DNA from: Podaxis mareebaensis
Taxonomy: Eukaryota; Basidiomycota; Agaricomycetes; Agaricales; Agaricaceae
Assembly: GCA_018524725.1 (NCBI GenBank)
Contig: JAEUWP010000411.1
Coordinates: forward strand, 1 to 51,279
Length of the DNA stretch: 51,279 nt
Direction: 5' to 3'
The notes below the pieces were generated by a model. It did not search any database, had not been told where the DNA came from, and worked only from the letters and a program-made list of their open reading frames with translations. Below are positions 10,885-21,918 of this stretch, piece by piece (within the stretch, counting starts at the first letter, position 1; every line of letters starts with the position of its first letter). A program made the translations under genes and the position numbers.

Positions 10885-12522
10885 CTACCTATAACAAGTG
10901 TCAATCTCAGTGAGGTGTCGCTTGGACTGATTTTGGATGGGGACGTTGTTAGTGGTGACATGTCATCCTTCGGTCTGTTTCATGATAGGATTGAAAGTAT
11001 ACTCGGTGGTGGTATTCTCTAAAGCTCCACAATCGTGAGGGATAGGTCGAGGGATAAGAGTGAAGGCGTCTTCATATAACATGTTCTGTCGTCCTCTTTG
11101 GCCAAGAGTCAGAGTGTTGGTGAGAAACCAGACATGCTTCTTGGCTTCTTTGTATGTCAGGCCGTTGACAGGGGATTGGTATCGAGACGGGATGACAGGA
11201 GTCTGAGGACATTGAATGCACTGCCAGGAGTGGTGATTTCATCCTTGACAGAATCAGCACATGTGGTTTGGACAGTCTGAGGTGATATGCCCTACTCCTA
11301 AACAAAGCCAACAGCCTTGTGCATATACTCAGAGGAGATTGGGAGGAAGGAGTTTTGCGACAGTGAGAGGAAGGGTTTGTCATCAAATGTGGTGCTCCCA
11401 GTTGGGGTACTTGGAGAGGGGATTTAATTCTCCTTGCAGAGTTAAAACATTTATGAGGGTTGGTAGGTTCGGGTAGGTGGTGATGTCAGGCTTCTGTTCG
11501 ACTGAAGCCTTAGCTTGAGACTGAAGGGTCTCTGGGACGAATGGGTCGGTTCATGCTCGATGGGAATAGGCTCTTCCCTCAGCAACAAGGATTCCTCGAT
11601 CTCGTTGATACTGCCAGGGATAGTTCTCTGGTGTAACTCATGTTCGGCTTCCAGTATCTGTTGCACTGGACTCTCGAGACTGAGATACTCGATCCATCTC
11701 TGTGCATTGGGTGTGAGTGGAGGAGGAGGGGTTCGAGGCAGAAGAGTGTGCCATGGTGTGCTTGCTTCCATACTGTTGATGGAGCGAGGTGACAAAGGCG
11801 GGGGTCTCTGTGGTCGAGGTGGCGGTGAGGAAGGTACACACCTGTCTGACGAGGTTCTTTGCATATTGGACCTGATGCTGGGTTTGATACTGCAAGGCGA
11901 CATTGTAGAGGGGTCATGCTGCTCAGGTAGCTGCATCTCGGAAATTGAACCATAACTCATCTCCTGGTTCTGGAGCTGGTGGGTTCCAGCTTCTTGGGTC
12001 TGTGAGTACATTGGCTGTGCTTGGATAACCAGTGGCCTGGGTGAGGGAGGTAGCAGTCTGATAGATATGACTTGAGGGGTTATATGGGTTGGAGATATCA
12101 GACGGATTTCCAGATGTTCGTGGGTCCAGCACTTGATGGTGTTGTCCCGATGGATTACAATCTGGGTTCCTTTGGGGAGTGGTGACAAGGGCTTGTCGAA
12201 GGAAATTCTGATAGTTTTCATCTTCTGGAACAATCGTTGTGCAGTTTGGAAGACTGGCATGCGGTGGATCAGAGGTAGGTGTCGTAGATGCTGGATGATT
12301 GTATGTATGTTGATGGAATGGGTTGGTACTAGTGATTGGGGATGGTTCGCTCTGGATGGTAGCAAACTCGAGGTGGTCCGAGGGAGATGTCACGACATAG
12401 TCACCATCAGATCCTCTGGTCGGAGAGTCTCCATGGAGGAGCTCTGTGAAGCTTTCCATTCTGGATGTTGCTGGCTCGATGGTGGCATAGTCGTTGACAG
12501 AGAAGGAACTAGCATTTGACAT
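10885..12522 (-). pseudogene. Accessory 3' ORF of chromovirus B with two C-terminal zinc knuckles (decayed)
   Basis: An unrecognised protein region downstream of the integrase/chromodomain. Its ATG at 12,522 overlaps the end of pol by 14 bases. The first part is open for 199 codons (12,522-11,923). The middle is open in a neighbouring frame (to 11,451) and rich in Pro and acidic residues. The C-terminal part returns to the first frame and ends at TAG 10,887-10,885. Two CX2CX4HX4C knuckles lie at about 11,310-11,215: CWLCLGVGHITSDC, and one with TGA at two places where CGA would complete the motif. The knuckles suggest a nucleic-acid-binding, second Gag-like protein. I know of additional ORFs at this position in some plant Ty3/gypsy elements but do not recognise this one. 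Confidence 0.6.
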
Positions 12523-15500
12523 GAGTATGTTTGGAAGTGGCGAGCTTTTGGAATGGGGGAATGAAATGTCTCTTTTTATACTCTACTAAAATCTTTGAAG
12601 CATTCCTTGTCAATTTTTCTTTGTCTTCCCAAGTGTTGTCTGAATTCGGATAACCTTTCCAGTGGATGAGATAGGCAGTTTGGCTTTGGCGAATTCTGTG
12701 GTTAATAATAGATTCAATTTCATATTCTTCTTCTCTGTCTATTAACTCTGGCTGAGAAGGCTCAGGTTCGGAGACATTCTGGTCAATCTTCTTGTATTGT
12801 TTCAAGAGAGAGATGTGGAATGTGGGGTGAAGCTTCCATGCGGTAGGCAGGGTGAGTTCATATGCTAGTGGTCCTTTTCGTTTCTTGATGGTAAAGGGGC
12901 CATATCTTCGAGGACGAATCTTTGCTTTCTGTTCCTGCAATGGGAGGTTTCTAGCATCTAGCCAAACTTTGTCACCCTTTTCATACGTTTCGGTTTGAGG
13001 TGTTCTTCGGGCGATCATTCATTTAGCATTTTCCTTCATGACTTCTGCGGCATTGCGTCGGGATTGATCTATATCAAATAGTCATTCGTTCGATGCAGGG
13101 GCATTGGTTCAAATGAGGAGTTCAGGAATGGGAGGGGGAGTATATCCGTAGAGAAGCTCGAATGGTGTCTTCTCATTTCCAGCATGTGTAGTCAAGTTAT
13201 ACTTGTATTCAAAGTGCGACAGTTTGTCGGCCCATGACTTGGGATCCTTGTAGCAGTACTTCGATAGGTATACTTCAAGTTCTTGATGTGAGCGTTCTGT
13301 GGCTCCATTGGATTGTGGATGATAGGTGGTGGATAGTCGTAAATCAATTCCTAGGGCGGAATAAAATGCTTTAGCAGCTTTCCCTGCCCATCTTGGATCT
13401 CAATCTGCTACAATTGAGGCAGGAATTCCATAGCGTGGATAGAAGTGCTTTGTCAGCAAGGTGGCTATGTCTTCGAAGGTTGCTGTTTTCGTAGTCAGTA
13501 GTACTAGTATCCCTTTTGTAAGTCTGTGGTCCACCATGGACAATATGGTGTCATAGCCTTCTGCAGTCTTGGGTAGACCTGTGACAAGGTCCATGGACAC
13601 ATCTGCAAAGGGACATAGTGATGGTGATGGTTCTAAGGGGTGAAGGGAAGGGTGATTGGGTCTTCTGTCAATATTAAATTGCTGACAGATATGGCAGCCT
13701 GTAATGTAATTTCAAACGAAGTCTCAAAGGCCTGGCCAATCGGTTTCTGTGTGGACTCGGCGAATTGTTTCATCAATACCTGGATGTCCTGCAGAGTGGT
13801 GATTGTGATGTCTTGTGAGGATCTCGCATTTTTCATCTAGCGATGGTTGTGATGGGGAGGATGATTGTAATGCAGTCTGGAGTGATGGTGATGGAGGTGA
13901 TGTACTGTCTGCTGTGATAGCATCAACAAAGAGCTCCTTTGGGAGGAGGACTTTGTCGATGTTCTCTTTTGATTTGTTGACTTCGTGGTCTGGTCGTCTA
14001 GAGAGTGCATCAGCGACTGGTATTGCCTTGCCTGGATAGTGTTTGATGTGGAACTTGTATTCCTGCAATTCAACCCAGGTTCGGATGTGTCGTTTCAATA
14101 GTTTTCTGGCATCTTGCCAGTGTCAGAGGTTGTCATGATCTGATCGAACTTCAATTTCATAGGGAGCGGAATGTAGGTAGTGGCACCATTCATCGAAGGC
14201 TTGCTTGATTGCCAGGAGTTCCTTATCGGGAGTGGCATAATTTCACTCTGTTGGGGTTAATGACTTTGATCGGAATGCACATGGGTGTTCATTTCCATTG
14301 TCATCTTTCTGGATAAGTACTCCACCAGTGGCATAATCGGAAGCATTGGTCTCGACGATGAAGGGTCTGGACGTATCTGGTGTACGAAGGAGGGGTTCTC
14401 TCTGGAAGGTCTCCTTCAAGGCTGTGAAAGTGTGCTCTGCAGCGTCGTTCCATTTGAAGTTCTGGTTTTTTCGGAGGAGTGCATTGAGAGGGGCACATAG
14501 GTGGGAATAGTGGTGTATGAATTTCCTATAGAAGTTAGCAAAGCTGATAAATTTCCATACATCTCGGACACATTTCAGTCTGGGCCAATCTTTGATACCA
14601 GCCAGTTTGTCTTTCGACATTCTGATCTGATTCTGAGAAATGTTCATCCCAAGATATTTGACAGATGTCTGTTCGAATTTACATTTCTCAGGTTTGACAT
14701 AGAGATCATTCTCTCTTAGCCTCTTCAAAACTTCACGAGTTTCTTTTCGCAAAGAAGAGAGGTTGTCGGAGAAAATAAGGATATCATCCATGTAGACAAT
14801 GACCGCAGTGCATCTGGGCTTGTCTATCAGGTCATGAAATATGTGGTCCATCATTGCTTGGAATGTGGCCGGGCTGTTAGTCATTCCAAAGAACATGACA
14901 TTTGGTTCGAAAAGACCAAAAGAGGTTCAGAAGGCGCCTTTCCATTGGTCACCTTCTCGAATGCGAATATTGTTATATCCTGCATGGATATCAAGAGTAG
15001 TGAAATACTTGGCGCCCTTGAGGCGATCTAGTATTCCAGAAATAGAAGGAATAGGATACGCATTCTTCACTGTGAACTGGTTTAAATGTCTGTAATCCTG
15101 AACAGGTCGCAGCTTTCCATCTTTCTTCGATATGAAGAAGAAGGGTGCAGCTTGTGGGCTTTCAGACTTCCTGATGTAACCTTTTCGTTGGTTATCATCT
15201 AAGAATTGCTTTAACTCTAACAGTTCATTGTCCGTCAAGCGGTACAATTTAGCTGCTTCGGGTTTAAAGTCTGGTTTTAGGTCGATCTTGTGATCATACG
15301 GTCGTGAAGGAGGATATCTTTCCGATTCCTTTTCACTGAATAGGTTTAGATAATCCCAATAAGCTTTTGGGACGATGTCCTTCAGATCCACTGACTTCTT
15401 TGAGCCGTGGTATGCCTGATAGGACTTCTGTGCTTCTGAGATCTTGGTATTGATCTCTAGGGTAGCGTGTGCTAGGTCAAGCTGTGCTTCATAATCAAGT

Positions 15501-16201
15501 CTAGCTTTCCTGCAGACAGAATGTGGAACATTCTCAGTTGCCTTTTCAGCTAACTGGATATGGTTGATCTGGATCTCATTTTTGGTATCCATATTATTGA
15601 TATTTATAGCAGGGATCTTAGATCTCCTGTTTTGCCATCGAAAGGTTCTTTTCGACCAATCGATGTCAGGGTTGTGTTTTTCGAGAAATGGGAGGCCGAT
15701 GATCATCGGTCGCTCTCCGATCTCTGCAACATAGCAAGTAATGTCTATGTCACGATTGTCTATGTGTAGCTGCAATTCTGCTTGTGCAGTAATGGCATGG
15801 CCTACATTCATAGTTCCGTTGACATTTCATACTGGTATGGGTCTAGTCAAGGGTATCATTCTTAACCCAAGCCATTGAATGGTCAAGGGAGAGACAAAGT
15901 CTCCTTGAGCACCGCTGTCAAGTAGTGGGTAAATAGTGGCAACTGTGGAAGAATTCGGATTCTTTAGTATGGCCAGGATATACAGGGATTTGTTGTTGGT
16001 CGATGCTGACAAATAGATTTCAGCTATCATCGGCTCAGTGGAAGAATGGGTAGTCGAAATCTGATCTGAGTTCAAATCTGTAACCGGTACAGGAGGTTCT
16101 CTAGACAGTTTCCTACTCTCTATTTTATGAGTGAGATATTTTCGAGCAGTCCAACGGGAATCATAATGGTTCTGTATATCAAATGGGGGTTCAGGGTTCA
16201 T
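12509..16201 (-). pseudogene. pol: Chromovirus B Pol (protease, RT, RNase H, integrase, chromodomain; decayed)
   Basis: A single minus-strand frame holds the whole enzyme region and is broken mostly by TGA codons. The aspartic protease has LLDSGAQGDFV near 15,909-15,930. The RT has the catalytic YMDD at 14,783-14,794. RNase H has VETNASDYA near 14,340, with Asn where the first Asp is usual. The integrase zinc finger includes HSAGHPGIDETI near 13,760, and the core starts MDLVTGLPK near 13,590. A GPY/F-like RRYGPFTI follows near 12,900. The chromodomain (EEEYEIESII, LIHWKGYPNSDNTWED; about 12,745-12,590) would target insertion to histone-marked chromatin. The frame is -1 to gag and is open upstream of the ATG at 16,201. 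It ends at 12,509, inside the start of the accessory ORF. Confidence 0.88.
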
Positions 16202-16242
16202 ACTAGAATTTGAAAGTTCAGAAGGACTCAGAGGTGTTGCCT

Positions 16243-17400
16243 CTACTCTGGTCCTTGTGGAAAAGACTGTTGTTCTTCTTTGACGATCTTGGCCATTGCA
16301 TGGTTAGCTAGTTTGTTCTGATCTTCAGCATTCATTTTGGCGAAAGCAACCTTAATTGCATTAAGGGTATTGAGACGGGATGGAGAAGGATTAGAAGAAG
16401 CAGAAGAAGGAGAAGAATGTGGTTGATTTGAGGAGGAAGTCGAGGCCGATGGCCAAGAGGGGGGTCGTTTTCCTTTCTGGAAGTGTCTCTGATTCATCAG
16501 AGATTGTCAGTTCCTTCGAAGGGGGCATGAACATGCCCAGTGGTTCATGTTACCACAGGTGATGCATGCTCCACGTTTCATTCAGTCTCTTTGTCAATCT
16601 GTTAAGATAGCATTTACTGAGATGCCTTGTTTGGCATAGTTGTCTTCTTCATCTGAGGAGAAATTGGGGATTTCTTCTTCATCTCTGGAAGAGAATTCTT
16701 CGAGTGCATTGATATCCATAGGTTCGCCTGGTGGGAGTCTGCACTCTTTGTAGATGAACTTGTTTTGAGGGACGTCGTTAAAGGCGTTGTTGAAATAAGA
16801 TAGTTGTGAAGAGGGTCCTCTGCCGGTCTTGCGCATCTGATATTGCTGGAAGTTATTAACAATTCTAGCAACATCAGCTTGCCATTGGGCATAGGTAGTC
16901 GGAGGCTGAGTTGTTAAATAGAGTTGTTGCTGTACCCAGTCGGGGATAGAGTCGACGTAGAGGTGGACTTTATGGTTGTCGTCAGTGATGTTCACCTGAC
17001 TCAAGAGGTAGGTAAACATCTGGTTGAAGACTGTGATGTCCATTTTGGAGATGTTGAGATGAGCACATCGAAGCTTTTCGGTAGCTTGCATGGCTTCAAT
17101 CTTCAGTTTGAAATGGTCTTTGAGTTGGATGTTAAAATTGTGCCAAGTACCATATTTGTAGGCATTGTTGGTGGTATTCCACTTTTCTTTCATAAAAGCA
17201 TTGCGGAATCCAGTGGCATTGCCTTTGGTCATGTATTGGAGAGTATAAAGAATTTTCTTTCAGTCGTCAATGTTATTCTGTGCATTTTGGAATGTGGCTC
17301 AATGGTCATTGAAGATGAGTCGGAGTTGGTCTTGGAAGGTTTGGAAGTTGCGAGGTTCTCCGTCGAACAGTTGAATCTTTGGGGCTTTGGGTGTGGCCAT
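16243..17400 (-). pseudogene. gag: Chromovirus B Gag (decayed)
   Basis: Particle protein of the element. The ATG at 17,400 starts MATPKAPKIQLFDGE, a typical gag opening. The retrotransposon gag domain (about 17,370-16,800) includes HLYVDSIPDWVQQQLYL. An acidic Glu/Ser stretch follows, then one CX2CX4HX4C knuckle, CITCGNMNHWACSC, near 16,577-16,536. Stops interrupt the frame around 17,296 and 17,260, on both sides of the knuckle and elsewhere. The same frame is also open upstream to 17,763 through a Pro/Ser/Thr-rich stretch, but a better protein-like frame overlaps there, so I place the start at 17,400. The frame ends at TAG 16,245-16,243. Confidence 0.82.
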
Positions 17401-17467
17401 GGCTGTGTTTTGTTGATGAGTGGGTGGTCCGGGAGGCAGGTTAGGAGGAGGAGGAGACGGTGGTTGA

Positions 17468-18708
17468 CTAAATGGAGTCGAGGTCAATGATGTAGTACCT
17501 GGTACTCTCGATGTTGGATTCGTCTGTCTCTGTAGGTGTGTCTGATCGATAGGTAACTCTGGCCTCTGCGTCTCTGTAGTAGATCCACTCAGAGGTGTAG
17601 TATCGGTCAGCATTGGGGTTTGGGATGAAGACAATGGTAACTTGTTGGTTCCAAAGGTATCGGAGGTTTGGGTAATGGGTACTGAGGGTAAAGTTTGCAC
17701 TTCTGGGTACCTCGAGGAAGGCTGTGTATCCAGTCCTAGCCACGAGTGCAGAGATAGGGGCAAAGGTGTATCGATCTGGGTCTCGGGTTGTACACTCGTT
17801 GCAGATGCAAATGTAGAACTCTGTGATTCTGACTGCTCGGTTAGCGATGTGGTACGCCTGTGTGAAACAGTTCAGGTAGTGCTGGTTGGGATTGGTTCTG
17901 GGGTTGACGGTCAAGTCGAATGATATGATGGTGGTTCAATAGTCTGGAATTGTTGCAGCAGGTTCAAGGGTTCGGACTCTCTGATAGCCGTCTGCTCGAC
18001 TGAAGGGGAGATGGTTGAGGTAGTAGTTGAGTGAGGGGGTACTGGTGTAGTTGTGCACTGACGATGGCTCAAATGGCATTCGAAAGCTCTGAGAAGGGCC
18101 TCAGCTTGGTCGATCTCTCAAGGGGAACCTGTCCAATGGAGATGTAGACTCTGGGTTTGCTTGGCCTGCTGAAAGCGTTCTTCAAATTGTGCAAAGAGAG
18201 TGGGATGTTCGACGAAGGTGGGAAGAGTCTCAAACTGCCAGCTATGCTGGAGCTTGTAGCGAAGAAGGATGTCGGTGTCTTGGTAAACACCTAGTGGGGA
18301 TTCAGGTAGTTCTGCTTTGCCTTCTCGTGAATAACGGAGGGTGTAGTAGACTCCTAGTAGCTCTCATTTTGTGTAGGATTTGCCGTCGATAAGGATTATA
18401 TTCTCAGTACCACGAGTGTAGTTGTTGAGTCGATTTTGAAAGTCGCTCTCGGAGCATGCTCTCTGAAGGAGGTTTTGGATTTCTGTGAAACAGGAATCAG
18501 AGAAGGGTCAGTAGGAAGGAGGAGGGAGTCGAGGGTATGGGTTGGATGGTGTACGCCTGGTAATAGGTGGGGGTAAACGAGATGTGTTGGACAACGGTTC
18601 AGACAAAAGGTTGGAGGGTGCTCCACTGAAGTTATCTTGCAGGAGACTTTGGCCGAGGATGCTCCACTGAAATTATCTTGCAGGAGACTCGGGTCGACTC
18701 GTAGCCAT
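17468..18708 (-). pseudogene. Unrecognised 5' ORF of chromovirus B, between LTR and gag (decayed)
   Basis: About 413 codons from ATG at 18,708 to the stop at 17,468. The first part reads in the gag frame with stops (TAA about 12 codons in; TGA near 18,553, 18,377 and 18,118). Near 18,065 it moves to another frame, where the last 148 codons (17,914-17,468) are unbroken. The sequence looks like a folded protein: rich in Tyr, Trp and Arg, for example WQFETLPTFVEHPTLF near 18,240-18,190 and LRYLWNQQVTIVFIPN near 17,670. It has no zinc knuckle, no gag motif and no catalytic signature I know. An ORF ahead of gag is unusual for Ty3/gypsy elements. Alternatives are a captured host gene fragment or a duplicated, diverged capsid. 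Confidence 0.5.
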
Positions 18709-18754
18709 GAGGACGAAAGAGAAGGTAAGGAGTGGAAGTAGAGCTTTACAATTC

Positions 18755-19401
18755 TGTTACATAGAGACAGTTTCTACACGTTGTCTCAGTGTGGAGAGAT
18801 ACTGTCCTAAGACACCCCAGCACTATTAAGTTCCTGAAGCGGAACACCTGTCCATTCTCCTGAGAGAACTAGAGGCTGGCTGGAAATCTCGCAGGGACTG
18901 CCTAGGGAGAGATATGACTTGTAAGGTCGCAGGCTACTCCGTAGGTTTAGCTGTTACACCAGTTATCCTGTCGAGGCAGGTAGAGCTCTCACACAGCAAG
19001 AAGATAAAGCGGAAGACAGTCCTCGCTATTCTCGTGCTATGTACAAATGATCATAAAGCTAAGTTCTACTTACTTTACGAGCTATCTAAATACTAGGGCA
19101 ATTGCTATCTTACATGTCCTAAAGGAGAATCTTCATAACTACTTCAGTGCTCTAAGTATAGAAGACCGAGCCCGAGGTAAGATGAGATCTACAGAAGGCA
19201 AGCTATTATTACACAACATATCACTGAGCCTGAGTGCTAAACATAATACTCCTTCGGAAGATCCGAGGTGGAACCGAGGTTGTAATGGAGGGTGGGTCAA
19301 GATGGATGCTTGAAGTTGAGAGACAGAAAGACAGTTGACAGACGACGAGGCAGAAATGCAAAAGAGGCATAGATGGTGGCGGAAGCGAGAGGAGTGTAAC
19401 A
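18755..19401 (-). repeat. 5' LTR of chromovirus B (right copy)
   Basis: TGTTACATAG...GAGTGTAACA, 647 bp, the upstream LTR for the minus-strand genes. It matches 10,204-10,850 without gaps. Confidence 0.95.
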
Positions 19402-19406
19402 CTTCT
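19402..19406 (+). repeat. Right target duplication of chromovirus B (CTTCT)
   Basis: Second CTTCT copy, immediately after the right LTR; it pairs with 10,199-10,203. Confidence 0.93.
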
Positions 19407-20275
19407 TCTGGTCCTTGGGCAAGGCTCTGGATATGAAGCTGCACTTCACATCTGGATATCATCCAGAAGGCAATGGACAGACTGAGCAGACGAACCAGAC
19501 GCTCGAACAATACCTCTGAGTATATTGCAATTATCAGCAGGACAATTGGGCTGACTTACTTCCCATTGCAGAGTTCGCCTACAACAATGCCCCTAATGCT
19601 ACCACTGGTGTCTCCCCATTCTTTGCTAACAAGGGTTATCACCCTGCCATCTCCGTCCATCCTGAATGTGATCTCGCATCCACCCAGGCCCGAGACTTCG
19701 TGGTTGACCTTGATGACTTACATTCTGCTCTCAAGACTGAAATTGCCCAAGCCCAGGAGTGTTACCAGGTGTCCACGGATGCCTGTCGTCTGTCTGCTCC
19801 GGACTTCAAGGTTGGCAATAAAGTCTTCGTCAAAGCCCAGTTCTTCCAGACTACTAGACCTTCAAAGAAATTATCTGAGAAGTTCTTAGGTCTGTACGAG
19901 ATCATTGCTCAAGCTGGTTCTCATTCCTTTACCCTCTGACTTCCCGACTCTATGCATGCCATTCATCCTGTCTTCCATGTTTCCATGCTTGAGCCTTCTA
20001 CTCCCAACACCATTCCTAACCATGTCCCTCCGCCTCCGCCTCCAGTCCTCATTGATGGCGAGCCTGAATATGAGATCAAGCAGATTGTGGATTCCAAGAT
20101 TGACTGGTGCCACCGGACATGTCTGCTCCTGTACAAAGTCATTTGGGCCAGTTATGAAGGTATGGATGAAGAGTTTAGTTGGCTGACAGCTAAGGAACTT
20201 GAAAATGTGCAAGAGTTGGTAGCTGACTTCCATGCCAGCTATCCTGACAAGCCTGGCCCTCTGTCCTCTCTCTGA
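19402..20275 (+). pseudogene. pol: Chromovirus A Pol, second part (integrase C-half and chromodomain)
   Basis: Continuation of the integrase split at 10,203. It carries the third catalytic residue, the Glu of GYHPEGNGQTEQ near 19,450. A DNA-binding C-terminal region follows (GNKVFVKAQFF near 19,815; EKFLGLYEII near 19,880), then a chromodomain-like end (EYEIKQIVDSKID near 20,070; WLTAKELENVQELVADF near 20,180). TGA stops interrupt it near 19,517 and 19,937. The frame ends at TGA 20,273-20,275. The chromodomain is diverged, so specific histone binding is uncertain. Confidence 0.85.
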
Positions 20276-20428
20276 CTTCTCTTGTTCTTATGTTCTCTGC
20301 TGGTTCTCTATTCTTGGCTTTCTGATCTTATTTGTTTTCTTCCCACTGGTAGCAGCGCACTCAAGAAAACTTTCAATTCTACAAGTCCAAAAAATTTGTA
20401 TATACATTTTACAGGAGGTGCAGACCCG

Positions 20429-21785
20429 CTACTCCTCTGCTTCTCTGCCTTCGGATCCACCCTCCTCATCTTCCTCCTCTTCTCCACCTTCTTTCCCTTC
20501 TCCTTCTCCTTCTTCTGACCCACTTTCCTCCGGTCTGCTCTGATCCTCATCCGCCTCCTGGTCCACTACTTCCATCTCCTCAGCACTCTCCATGTCCACA
20601 TCCCTCACCTCTGACCCCTTCTTCTCCGCCTCCTCCTCTGACTGTCCTCATGCCTGCGGTATGTCCTCTTCCAAAATTTGATATGCCCTCCTCATCAGGG
20701 CATTTGTCTCCTCCTGTACTCTCCGGAGGGCGGATATCTCCACGGTCAGGGCGTGGATGGCCTCTATTGGGGTTTGGGTCAGACTAGTGAATAGGGTGAC
20801 CTGTTTCTTGTTCCACGGGCCGTGGTGAGGTACCTACCATATTCTTGGGTTAGCTTACCACCAACCCTGTCCTCCACATGGGCACTTACCATGCCATGGA
20901 GTGCCCCCACTATCCCAACCTCTGATTCTGTGATATCCTTACCCATCATGGTGAACGGGTTAAGGACATGGGGAATGGGGCATTGTGGCCCCCACGGATG
21001 CTCACGGTCCACCGTTTCCTCTCAGAGGAAGGGCTCACACCATGACTTCTTTTGATAACACCCCATGCAGGAGTGAATCTGATCTTCTGTAGAGAAGGTT
21101 AGCAACAGGTCAGCAGGCAGACAAGTTGCTTACTTTTGTGCCAAATGCACTCCAACCCCAGCTGGTGGCAACGGCGGCACAATTTATCGCCCCCCATCTT
21201 ATAGGGGAGCCTTGCCCTTGAACCCGCTGGACGGTCCACAATCTGGACCTCTGGGTCCTCACTTGGGTCTGCCTTGGCCTCTACGGCCTTCCCTTTCCCC
21301 TTCTTCTTCCGCTGTGCCTCTGCCTCTGCCTCTGCCTTCTTCGTTGCCTCAGTTTTCCACTGCTCTTCCACTTCCTGCTCTCTCCGGACCCTCTCCATTT
21401 CCTCCTGCACCTGCTTCCTCTCCTCTTCTTCCCTCTGCCTCCACTCAGCTTCCACCCTCTCCTCTGCCTGTCTCTCCTCCTCTTGCTTCCTTCTCTCCTC
21501 CTCCTCGACCCTCCTCCACTCCGCCTCCTCTGCCTCCTGCCATTTCCATTCCTCCTCAGCCTTCCTCATCTTCTTCTTCTTCTTCCTCTCTGCCTTCTCT
21601 GTCGACATGTCCACCTCCACTTCCTCTGTCCTCCCTCGCTTCTTGCTGGGGCCTGCCTCTGGGGCAGGTCCCTCCGTTGTTGCGGGCACACTTGCCTTCT
21701 CCTTCTGCCAATGTTGGTAGAAGGCAGCAAAGGCTGCCATCATATCAGGGTCAGCGGGGGGTTGGGGTTGTTGTTGCTGGGGCAT
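20429..21785 (-). pseudogene. Antisense gene in chromovirus A: coiled-coil protein with double CX2CX6C motif
   Basis: A minus-strand gene between pol and the 3' LTR. Exon 1 (21,785-21,134) starts at ATG MPQQQQP. It encodes a long Glu/Arg/Lys coiled coil, basic patches and CRRCHQLGLEC. A 47 bp GT-AG intron (21,133-21,087) follows. Exon 2 begins with CMGCYQKKSWC, giving a CX2CX6C pair reminiscent of fungal Zn2Cys6 clusters but split by an intron. A TGA follows soon after. Further open frames downstream give a Leu-heptad region and an acidic tail ending at TAG 20,431-20,429, probably joined by another short intron. An open frame extends to 21,827 only from a TTG codon, so I prefer ATG 21,785. 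A role in transcription is a guess from the motif. Confidence 0.6.
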
Positions 21786-21905
21786 TGTTGAAGGTGTTGG
21801 ATTGGAGAAATGAAGTTCATGTTCCAAAGATGCCCTATTTGTATCTGGTGGAGCGAGTTAAGGGCAGGTGTCCAGTCCAGACTTGGGCCTCGGAGGCTTG
21901 GCCCT

Positions 21906-21918
21906 AAGGGGGGAATAC
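21906..21918 (+). promoter_or_regulatory. Polypurine tract of chromovirus A
   Basis: AAGGGGGGAATAC lies directly before the TG of the 3' LTR, the normal plus-strand primer position. Confidence 0.85.

Larger units (their letters stand above)
10204..19401 (-). mobile_element. Chromovirus B, Ty3/gypsy LTR retrotransposon nested in chromovirus A
   Basis: 9,198 bp with two 647 bp LTRs, TG...CA ends and a CTTCT duplication. It is inserted antisense to chromovirus A within the integrase core. Coding runs on the minus strand: an unrecognised 5' open region (18,708-17,468), gag (17,400-16,243), pol (16,201-12,509, ending in a chromodomain), then a 3' open region with two zinc knuckles (12,522-10,885). 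A typical chromovirus is about 5-7 kb, and the two additional regions explain the extra length. Every gene has stop codons or frameshifts. No clear tRNA-type primer site was found next to the 5' LTR (18,755 side). Confidence 0.93.

Noticed and set aside
11515..11955. Plus-strand open frame of 146 codons inside chromovirus B
   Set aside because: Antisense shadow of the accessory 3' ORF; Gly/Ser-rich with no motif, while the minus frame has zinc knuckles downstream.
16924..17490. Plus-strand open frame of 188 codons
   Set aside because: Opposite strand of chromovirus B gag, where the gag fold and knuckle are on the minus strand.
18708..18754. Self-priming site for chromovirus B
   Set aside because: I looked for the complement of the sequence next to its 5' LTR within the LTR and found only a six-base match.
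21212..21907. Plus-strand open frame of 231 codons, extremely Pro/Ser/Leu-rich
   Set aside because: It is the reverse complement of the Glu/Arg coiled coil of the antisense gene; Glu/Lys codons read backwards give Ser/Leu/Pro.
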